This document shows positions 1-4,543 of a DNA stretch of 5,764 nt, in pieces. Below the pieces are notes generated by a model that did no database searches, was not told the origin of the DNA, and worked only from the letters and a program-made list of their open reading frames with translations. The stretch's first letter is position 1, and each line of letters starts with the position of its first letter. This DNA is from Spirochaetia bacterium (GTDB taxonomy: Bacteria; Spirochaetota; Spirochaetia; Treponematales; Treponemataceae), in assembly GCA_900769975.1 (NCBI GenBank), contig CAAGIR010000199.1, positions 1-5,764 on the forward strand. Direction: 5' to 3'. The position numbers and the translations under genes were made by a program.

Positions 1-186
1 CAGAACCATTTAGCTGAATTAGAAAGAGCCTGTCAGAATTGGGATGTTGAAGAATGGAATGCGGTTATTACTCATGCAAGTTCACATCTTATGACAAAAG
101 AACTTGATAGGCGGTTGGAGTATTCGGAGAAGTACATTGCAAACACAAGGGCAAATCTTGAACTGCTTGCAAGTCAGAAGTTATAG
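1..186 (+). CDS. C-terminal fragment of an unrecognised phage protein
   Basis: An open frame enters from the left edge and runs 61 codons to a TAG stop at 184-186. I do not recognise the family. The visible part is hydrophilic and looks mostly alpha-helical, with charged stretches such as LAELERACQNWDVEEW near the start and RRLEYSEKYIANTRANLELL towards the end. There is no cysteine cluster or membrane segment. The stop codon merges with the SD of the next gene (TAGGAG), and the next start is only 10 bases away, so the two genes are probably co-transcribed. The gene's own start lies outside the window, so its length and function cannot be judged. Frame confidence rests on the uninterrupted reading and the tight junction with the next gene. 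Confidence 0.6.
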   Translation, partial: QNHLAELERACQNWDVEEWNAVITHASSHLMTKELDRRLEYSEKYIANTRANLELLASQKL

Positions 187-196
187 GAGAAAAGCA

Positions 197-334
197 ATGA
201 AGATAATTTTTGAGGGGTATCAGACCATTAATGTTGATGAATTTTCAACGGATGAAATTAAGGAACTTAACAAGATAGGCAAGGATGTCTACATAGCTGA
301 TGGCAACGTTGTTATCGAAGAAAAAGAGGTTTGA
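197..334 (+). CDS. Small acidic hypothetical protein (45 aa)
   Basis: This 45-aa frame starts at ATG 197 behind the SD TAGGAGAAAA (184-193). The same frame is open further upstream, but an earlier start would overlap the preceding gene heavily and has no comparable SD, so 197 is the better start. The protein begins MKIIFEGYQTINVDEF, is rich in Asp and Glu, and ends in EEKEV. It has no cysteine, membrane segment or motif I can name. The alternating hydrophobic and polar pattern could fit a small beta-alpha fold. Its size and position among other tiny genes suit an early phage accessory protein, but the function is unknown. Confidence 0.65.
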   Translation: MKIIFEGYQTINVDEFSTDEIKELNKIGKDVYIADGNVVIEEKEV

Positions 335-336
335 AC

Positions 337-414
337 ATGAAATCAGAAGGGATTGAAACAGTGGTTTGGATTGCTTTTGGCATGATGATTATGACGATTA
401 TTTCAAGCTTATAG
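337..414 (+). CDS. Tiny single-span membrane peptide (25 aa)
   Basis: A 25-codon frame starts at ATG 337, two bases after the TGA of the previous gene, and ends at TAG 412-414. An SD-like AAAGAGG lies at 323-329, seven bases before the start. The peptide has a short charged N-terminus (MKSEGIE) followed by an almost purely hydrophobic run, roughly residues 8-22 (TVVWIAFGMMIMTII), long enough to sit in or nearly span a membrane. The frame exactly fills the space between two better supported genes, and its stop codon fuses to the SD of the next gene (TAGAAAGG). No homolog is recognised. Small membrane peptides in phage early regions can modify host membrane functions, but nothing here shows which. 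It is short enough to be a chance frame. Confidence 0.5.
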   Translation: MKSEGIETVVWIAFGMMIMTIISSL

Positions 415-428
415 AAAGGAGAATAAAA

Positions 429-638
429 ATGTATTTCACAAATAATCCAATTGCTGATGCAGAAAGATATGCAGCAGAACAGGAAGAAGAATTAGAAAAG
501 CTTCCTAAATGCGAATGTTGCGGTGAACCTATTCAGCAAGAAAAGGCAATCTATTACAACGATCAGTGGTGTTGTGAAGACTGTGAATATGATTTTTGGT
601 CAAACATCCGACAGGATTTTTTAGAAGATATTTATTAA
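429..638 (+). CDS. Small zinc-ribbon-like protein (69 aa)
   Basis: This gene starts at ATG 429 behind the strong SD GAAAGGAG at 415-422. The frame is open upstream, but that part overlaps the preceding peptide gene and lacks an SD. The protein has an acidic helical N-terminus (residues 8-25, with EQEEELEKL) and two cysteine pairs: CECCG at 28-32 and WCCEDC at 47-52. The spacing of about 17 residues between pairs is that of a treble-clef or zinc-ribbon knuckle, so it probably binds one zinc ion. The C-terminus (53-69) is acidic and aromatic. Small proteins of this type are common in Firmicutes phage early regions, usually without assigned function. Nucleic acid or protein binding is an inference from the fold only. 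Confidence 0.75.
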   Translation: MYFTNNPIADAERYAAEQEEELEKLPKCECCGEPIQQEKAIYYNDQWCCEDCEYDFWSNIRQDFLEDIY

Positions 639-665
639 ATGTTTTATTGAAAGGAAGAAAAAAAT

Positions 666-827
666 ATGGAATTCAAATTTATTATGAAAAGCGGTTATCA
701 CGAAACAGAGTTTATTTTTGACAAGTTTGCAGAAGGATGCGTTTTTATGCAGCAGGCACTTAAAAGTTCAAAGGAAGACGTTTCTTTCACTGTTGTGAAA
801 AATACAACCGCAGAACCTGAAATTTAG
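666..827 (+). CDS. Small hypothetical protein (53 aa)
   Basis: A 53-codon frame runs from ATG 666 to TAG 825-827, with the SD GAAAGGAAG at 650-658 about seven bases before the start. The protein begins MEFKFIMKSGYHETEFIF, followed by a probable amphipathic helix (FAEGCVFMQQALKSSKED) and a strand (VSFTVVK), giving a beta-beta-alpha-beta pattern. The short C-terminal tail is polar. I recall similar small proteins of unknown function in Firmicutes phages but cannot name a family. The frame fills the gap between the zinc-ribbon gene and the radical SAM leader, which supports it as real despite its small size. Confidence 0.6.
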   Translation: MEFKFIMKSGYHETEFIFDKFAEGCVFMQQALKSSKEDVSFTVVKNTTAEPEI

Positions 828-904
828 GAAGTAAAGATAAGATACGCAAAAGATTTATAAAACACAAAAGATACCTACATTGAATAATTTGAAAGGTATC
901 AAAA
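828..904 (+). other. 77-base intergenic leader before the radical SAM gene
   Basis: This is the longest gap between genes in the window. It is very A-rich and holds the hairpin listed separately at 870-900 and the SD of the radical SAM gene (GAAAGG, 891-896). TTTATAAAA near 854-862 resembles a -10 box, but no convincing -35 element lies at the right distance, so I do not call a promoter. No T-run suggests a terminator. Confidence 0.5.
870..900 (+). promoter_or_regulatory. Hairpin covering the SD of the radical SAM gene
   Basis: GATACCT at 870-876 is a perfect complement to AGGTATC at 894-900, giving a 7-bp stem with a 17-base loop. The SD GAAAGG (891-896) supplies AGG to the 3' arm, and the ATG follows at 905. 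If the hairpin forms in the mRNA it would partly hide the ribosome binding site and lower or condition translation. The stem is short and the loop large, so stability is modest. There is no T-tract after it, which argues against a terminator. Confidence 0.4.
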
Positions 905-1735
905 ATGAAGGAGTTTAAATCTTTTTACAAAAGAGTTGAAGGAAACGAAGGTGATAAATGTTTATACAACACAAGGTTAGATACATACGGATGCGGTTGT
1001 CAGCATGATTGTTCATACTGCTATGCAAAATCATTGTTAGATTTCCGCAATTTATGGGATGCAGAAAAACCAAGTGTTGCAGACATAGAAAAGATTAAAA
1101 GAAAAATCAGCAAATTGGAATCAGGAACAACAGTAAGACTTGGTGGAATGACAGATTGCTTCCAACCATTAGAAAGGGCATTTAAGGTGACATATCAAAC
1201 CATTCAGGCACTGAATAAAGCAAGAATTCATTATCTGATAGTAACAAAATCTGATTTGGTTTGTTCATATCGTCACATTCTTGATAAGGAACTTGCACAT
1301 ATTCAAATAAGCACAACATGGATTCCTTATGAAAGAGCAGTGCCGATAGAATCAAGAATCAAGGCAATTGAAACCTTGCAGGCAGATGGGTTTGATGTTG
1401 CATTAAGGTTATCCCCATATATTCCACAGTTTGTTGATTATGACAGATTGAATAACATCCAATGCGACAAGATACAGGTTGAATTTTTAAGGGTGAATCA
1501 TTGGATCAGAAAATGGCTTCCATTGGATTTTAGCGAATACACAGTGAAGCAATCAGGATATTGTCACCTTCCATTGGAAAAGAAAATTGAATACCTGTCA
1601 AAAATTACAGGCTTCAAGGAACTATCGGTCTGTGAAGATGTTACAGAACATTATCTATATTGGAAAGAACACGTAAACTGCAATCCTTTAGATTGTTGCA
1701 ATTTAAGAAAAGGAGAAAAAAATGAATCTATATGA
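905..1735 (+). CDS. Radical SAM protein, spore photoproduct lyase-like (phage type)
   Basis: This 276-aa protein carries a radical SAM cluster motif, C32-QHD-C36-SY-C39 (CxxxCxxC), preceded by RLDTYGCGC. It would bind a [4Fe-4S] cluster and cleave S-adenosylmethionine to a 5'-deoxyadenosyl radical. The segment RLGGMTDCFQPLE (78-90) matches the TD-x-x-Q-x-x-E signature I associate with the spore photoproduct lyase (SplB) group. C19, C30 and C85 are extra cysteines, and the C-terminus has a further cluster (VNCNPLDCCNL). It is shorter than bacterial SplB (about 340 aa). I recall very similar proteins in many Firmicutes phages annotated only as radical SAM. The substrate is unknown: DNA repair or DNA modification fits the recombination neighbours, but that is inference. 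The start at 905 follows the SD GAAAGG. The gene overlaps the next by 14 bases. Confidence 0.85.
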   Translation: MKEFKSFYKRVEGNEGDKCLYNTRLDTYGCGCQHDCSYCYAKSLLDFRNLWDAEKPSVADIEKIKRKISKLESGTTVRLGGMTDCFQPLERAFKVTYQTIQALNKARIHYLIVTKSDLVCSYRHILDKELAHIQISTTWIPYERAVPIESRIKAIETLQADGFDVALRLSPYIPQFVDYDRLNNIQCDKIQVEFLRVNHWIRKWLPLDFSEYTVKQSGYCHLPLEKKIEYLSKITGFKELSVCEDVTEHYLYWKEHVNCNPLDCCNLRKGEKNESI

Positions 1736-2183
1736 AATTGATGCAGAAATAATGAATTGTGTTGATGTTGAAACAGGTGAGATTTTCGACATTGATAAAT
1801 TTGAAGAATTATCACTATCAAGAGATATAAAGGTCGAAAACATCTGCTTGTGGATAAAGAACCTTAAAGCAGAAATTGAAGCCTTGAAAGCAGAAAAGGA
1901 TGCCTTTGCAAAAAGACAGAAATCTGCTGAAAACAAGATGGAAAGCCTTAAAAGATACATTACAGGATATCTTGACGGAACACCATTTGAGAGTGCCAAG
2001 GTCAAAGTGTCTTTTAGAAAGTCAGAATCTATTGAAATTGAAGAAGGAACAATTATTCCTGATGAATATTTAAGATTCAAAGAACCTGAAGTGAATAAAA
2101 CAGATTTAAAGAATGCATTAAAGGCAGGGATTCATATTCAGGGTGTTCAGCTTGTTGAAAATCAGAATATTCAGATTAAATAG
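1722..2183 (+). CDS. Siphovirus Gp157-like coiled-coil protein
   Basis: This 153-aa protein resembles the Siphovirus Gp157 family, known from a Streptococcus thermophilus phage (Sfi21-type) protein linked to phage resistance; its molecular role is not established. The layout fits the family: an acidic N-terminus (MNLYEIDAEI, then VDVETGEIFD), a Lys/Glu-rich coiled coil at about 44-78 (KNLKAEIEALKAEKDAFAKR), and a C-terminal part with VKVSFRKSESIEIEEG, IIPDEYLRF and LKNALKAGIHIQGVQLVE. The family usually sits next to phage recombination or ssDNA-annealing genes, as here. ATG 1722 lies inside the end of the radical SAM gene, behind the SD AAGGAGAA (about 1709-1716). A 14-base overlap with the upstream gene suggests translational coupling. 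Length is typical of the family. Confidence 0.85.
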   Translation: MNLYEIDAEIMNCVDVETGEIFDIDKFEELSLSRDIKVENICLWIKNLKAEIEALKAEKDAFAKRQKSAENKMESLKRYITGYLDGTPFESAKVKVSFRKSESIEIEEGTIIPDEYLRFKEPEVNKTDLKNALKAGIHIQGVQLVENQNIQIK

Positions 2184-2194
2184 GGGGTGATTTT

Positions 2195-2713
2195 ATGGAA
2201 TTTAGAACATTAAAGGCAAATGAGATTGATTGCAGGATTGCAACAATCAATTCAAAAGGTCTTTCACTTCTTTTATACAAGGATGCAAGAGTTGACCAAA
2301 ACATTCTTGATGAAACAGTCGGTTCAATGAATTGGATGCGACATCATAGCCGTGATAATGCCAATTGTACTGTTTCGATATGGGATGAAGACAAGAAGCA
2401 GTGGATTGAGAAGGAAGACACAGGAACAGAATCCTACACAGAGAAGGAAAAAGGTCTTGCATCCGATTCTTTCAAAAGAGCCTGTTTCAATTGGGGAATC
2501 GGTAGAGAATTGTATTCTGCACCATTTATTTGGGTATCGGCTGAAGATTGCAATATCAATCAAGGCAGTAATGGCAAATTGCAGTGTTTCGACAAGTTCA
2601 TTGTTGAACAGATTATATATGACGATAACAGGAACATTGTTGCATTGTCTATCAAGAATACAAAGACAAATAAAAGGGTGTTCTTAATGGATAACAGAAA
2701 GAAGGAATCTTAA
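2195..2713 (+). CDS. Rad52/Sak-like single-strand annealing protein
   Basis: This 172-aa protein looks like a phage single-strand annealing protein of the Rad52/Rad22 superfamily. The key stretch is residues 76-107, where TGTESYTEKEKGLASDSFKR leads into ACFNWGIGRELY. It matches the Rad52-fold pattern in which an exchange of acidic and basic residues precedes A-x-D-x-F-K-R-A and an aromatic-Gly segment. The N-terminal half (KGLSLLLYKDARVDQNILDE, then W47 and R49-H51) is typical of the clostridial phage branch. Such proteins form rings that anneal complementary ssDNA during phage replication and recombination. The SD TAGGGGGTGAT (from 2181) merges with the stop of the upstream gene. The stop overlaps the next start in TAATG (2711-2715). 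No exonuclease partner is visible in the window. Family level confidence is good, exact subfamily less so. Confidence 0.8.
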   Translation: MEFRTLKANEIDCRIATINSKGLSLLLYKDARVDQNILDETVGSMNWMRHHSRDNANCTVSIWDEDKKQWIEKEDTGTESYTEKEKGLASDSFKRACFNWGIGRELYSAPFIWVSAEDCNINQGSNGKLQCFDKFIVEQIIYDDNRNIVALSIKNTKTNKRVFLMDNRKKES

Positions 2714-3237
2714 TGGAGTTCACAGGAAAGCTGCAAAACGTGTCAAGGGATTGGCAGACAGGACAATGGAACATCACCTTCACTATGAATGAAGCTTCTG
2801 CAATCAACGAAGTGAACAATATCCAATCATGTGAAAAGTTGAGCATTAAAGCGGTTAAACACAGAAATAAAAGAAGCCTTGATGCAAACGCATATTGTTG
2901 GGTGATACTTCAAAAAATTGCAGAAGTGCTTCATCAGGACAAATGGAACATATATCTTGAAATGCTTGGGAAATATGGGGTGTTCACACATATCATTGTG
3001 AAACCTAATGTTGTTGATAAGGTGAAGGAAGAATGGCGAACTGTGAAAGAACTTGGTGAAGTGAATGTAAACGGAGTGACAGGAATTCAGCTTCAATGTT
3101 ATTTCGGATCATCAACGTATAACACAAAAGAAATGTCAGTTCTTATTGATGGAATTATATATGAAGCTAAAGAACTTGGAATTGAAACACTTCCGCCTGA
3201 TGAATTGGAAAGGATGAAAGTTGAATGGAATCAATAA
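2713..3237 (+). CDS. NinB-like phage recombination protein
   Basis: This 174-aa protein resembles the NinB (lambda Orf) family, which binds ssDNA and helps load recombination functions such as RecA or an annealase onto SSB-coated DNA. The family signature appears at residues 48-70: VKHRNKRSLDANAYCWVILQ followed by KIA, equivalent to the basic R-x-N-x-x-x-D-x-N segment of NinB. The N-terminal segment (GKLQNVSRDWQTGQWNITF) looks like a beta domain, and the C-terminal half is helical and ends in LPPDELERMKVEWNQ. The length is slightly above the 140-150 aa of coliphage NinB. The start shares one base with the upstream stop (TAATG), preceded by AAGGAA, so re-initiation is likely. Lying beside an annealing protein, SSB and RusA supports the role. 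Confidence 0.8.
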   Translation: MEFTGKLQNVSRDWQTGQWNITFTMNEASAINEVNNIQSCEKLSIKAVKHRNKRSLDANAYCWVILQKIAEVLHQDKWNIYLEMLGKYGVFTHIIVKPNVVDKVKEEWRTVKELGEVNVNGVTGIQLQCYFGSSTYNTKEMSVLIDGIIYEAKELGIETLPPDELERMKVEWNQ

Positions 3238-3503
3238 TTCAAGATAGAAAAGAATGCTTCGTTTGTGGAACTACATACAATCTTCAATCGCATCATTGCA
3301 TATATGGCAATGCCAATAGAAAGCTATCTGAAAAGTACGGATTGAAGTTGTGGTTATGTCAGGAACATCACACAGGAAATTGCGGTGTGCATTTCAACAA
3401 GAATCTTGATTGTGCAATAAAGCAATTAGCACAAAGGAAATATGAAGAACGATTTGGAAATCGTGAATCATTCAGAAGTATATTTGGAAAATCGTATTTG
3501 TAG
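3225..3503 (+). CDS. HNH-like zinc protein, possible recombination nuclease
   Basis: This 92-aa protein has the metal ligands of an HNH/treble-clef nuclease: C11-x2-C14, the double histidine H23-H24, and C45-x2-H48-H49, followed by CGVH at 53-56. N29 or N31 (GNANRK) could serve as the central Asn. The C-terminus is basic and aromatic, ending FRSIFGKSYL. I recall this compact family in many Firmicutes phages next to NinB and SSB genes. It may do the job of lambda NinG/Rap or of P1 Ref, but it is much shorter than those, so that is inference. ATG 3225 lies 13 bases inside the end of the NinB gene. The SD is weak (GGAAAGGA at 3207-3214, about ten bases away), which points to coupling with upstream translation. 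A purely structural zinc protein is the alternative. Confidence 0.7.
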   Translation: MESIIQDRKECFVCGTTYNLQSHHCIYGNANRKLSEKYGLKLWLCQEHHTGNCGVHFNKNLDCAIKQLAQRKYEERFGNRESFRSIFGKSYL

Positions 3504-3518
3504 AAAGGAAAAATAACA

Positions 3519-3923
3519 ATGGCAAATAAATGGATTGGAACAATCAGATTAACAAAGGATTGTGAAGAAAGATACACAGCAGATGGAAAGGCTGTTGCAA
3601 GATTCAGTGGTGCTTGTAATAGAAGATTCAAGCAGGAAGGGCAGCCTGATGCAGATTTCTTTGATTTCGTTGCATTCGGAAAGACAGCAGAAACAATTAT
3701 TAAGCATACATCAAAGGGAACAAAGCTTCTGATATTTGGTGAAGTTCGCAACAATAATTATGAAAAAGATGGTGTGAAGCACTATTCAACACAGATTGTT
3801 GTCGATAGCTTTGAATTTTGTGAAAGCAAAGGAACAGGGCAGGCATCACCTGCACCAAAGGATGAAGCGGAAGGATTTATTCCAATTCCTGAAGGCGATC
3901 TTGAAGAACTTCCGTTTGCATAG
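3519..3923 (+). CDS. ssb: Phage single-stranded DNA-binding protein
   Basis: This 134-aa protein is a single-stranded DNA-binding protein that coats ssDNA during replication and recombination. The OB-fold covers about residues 1-107 and shows the standard landmarks: IRLTKDCEERYTADGKAVAR, then FFDFVAFGKTAETIIKHTSK, then GTKLLIFGEVRNNNYEKDGV. A short Pro/Ala linker (GTGQASPAPKDEAEG) leads to an acidic tip, EGDLEELPFA. The tip resembles the bacterial D-D-D-I-P-F partner-docking motif but carries one extra alanine after Pro-Phe. The N-terminus (MANKWIGTI) differs from the usual MNxVxLxG start. The SD GAAAGGAAAA follows directly on the stop of the HNH gene (TAGAAAGG at 3501-3508), and the SSB stop forms the same TAGAAAGG motif for the next gene. 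Confidence 0.93.
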   Translation: MANKWIGTIRLTKDCEERYTADGKAVARFSGACNRRFKQEGQPDADFFDFVAFGKTAETIIKHTSKGTKLLIFGEVRNNNYEKDGVKHYSTQIVVDSFEFCESKGTGQASPAPKDEAEGFIPIPEGDLEELPFA

Positions 3924-3937
3924 AAAGGGCGGTAAAC

Positions 3938-4339
3938 ATGGCAATTTTGACGATACACGGCAAGTTGGCAGGTCTGAATGATTATACAAGGGCATGTCGG
4001 TCAAATCGCTATATTGGGGCAAAAATGAAGGCTGATGCAGAAGCTAAAATCACGGCATGCATTAAACAACAGATTCCTGATGTTCATTTTGATGGAACAG
4101 TGGAATTGAATTTCAGATGGTACGAACCGAACAAGAAACGTGACCTTGACAACGTATGTTTTGCAAAGAAATTCATCCTTGATGCACTTGTCAGCAACGG
4201 AACAATCGTTGCTGATGGGTGGAAAGGTGTTATCGGATTTACAGATGAATTTTTCATAGATTCGCAGAATCCAAGAATTGAAGTTGAAATTAGGAAAGGG
4301 GAAAAGTATGAGTGGAAATTCAAGACCGACACAATGTGA
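3938..4339 (+). CDS. RusA-like Holliday junction resolvase
   Basis: This 133-aa protein matches the RusA family of Holliday junction resolvases, which cut four-way junctions to resolve recombination and replication intermediates. The catalytic segment is RDLDN at 68-72, giving the two acidic residues D69 and D71, with K77 or K78 as the conserved lysine. ILDALVSNGTIVADGWKGV (80-98) supplies the third metal-binding acid (D93). E. coli RusA has the doublet DD at that place; here it is AD, so one acid is replaced. The N-terminal GKLAGLNDYTRACRSNRY matches the family's substrate loop with its early Asn (N14). The length is close to RusA (120 aa). The SD GAAAGGGCGG precedes ATG 3938. The last 32 bases overlap the next gene. 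Confidence 0.88.
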   Translation: MAILTIHGKLAGLNDYTRACRSNRYIGAKMKADAEAKITACIKQQIPDVHFDGTVELNFRWYEPNKKRDLDNVCFAKKFILDALVSNGTIVADGWKGVIGFTDEFFIDSQNPRIEVEIRKGEKYEWKFKTDTM

Positions 4340-4541
4340 AAGACTTATTGAATACATGGAAAGACATCCTGTTGATGGTGTCACACAGATTGATGCACTT
4401 AATGAACTTGGAATATTAAGACTTGCAAGCAGAATATCGGAATTACGTTCTGACGGATATGTTATCGAAAAGGAAATGATTAGTGTTAAAAACCGATTCG
4501 GTGAAAAGTGTTCTGTTGCAAGGTATAGATTGGTAGGGTAA
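4308..4541 (+). CDS. Small winged-helix DNA-binding protein (HTH_39-like)
   Basis: This 77-aa protein is a compact winged helix. GVTQIDALNELGILRLASRI (24-43) forms helix-turn-recognition helix, SELRSDGYVIEKEMI (44-58) leads into the wing, and the C-terminal strand is CSVARYRLVG. It resembles the HTH_39 group of phage proteins. ATG 4308 is chosen because AGGAAAGGGGAA at 4292-4303 is an excellent SD. A TTG at 4278 in the same frame has no SD and would deepen the overlap with the RusA gene. The gene sits directly before the initiator gene (two bases between stop and start), so a role in replication or in regulating this operon is plausible but unproven. No dimerisation or ligand domain is present. 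Confidence 0.75.
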   Translation: MSGNSRPTQCERLIEYMERHPVDGVTQIDALNELGILRLASRISELRSDGYVIEKEMISVKNRFGEKCSVARYRLVG

Positions 4542-4543
4542 AT

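Noticed and set aside
854..862. TTTATAAAA as a -10 promoter box
   Set aside because: No sequence near TTGACA is found 16-18 bases upstream, and such AT-rich words are common in this DNA.
842..883. 13-codon basic leader frame starting at ATA in the gap before the radical SAM gene
   Set aside because: ATA is a very rare start and there is no ATG, GTG or TTG in place, although TAGGAAG and TAAAG lie upstream. It is kept as a curiosity only.
1703..2080. 125-codon open frame on the minus strand
   Set aside because: It lies opposite the well-supported Gp157-like gene, has no plausible SD, and gives a Ser/Phe/Leu-rich translation typical of the antisense of an A-rich gene.
3368..3754. 128-codon open frame on the minus strand
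   Set aside because: It runs antisense across the HNH-like and SSB genes and matches no recognisable protein; composition is that of an antisense shadow.
4001..4384. 127-codon open frame on the minus strand
   Set aside because: It lies opposite the RusA-like and winged-helix genes and lacks an SD or recognisable motif.
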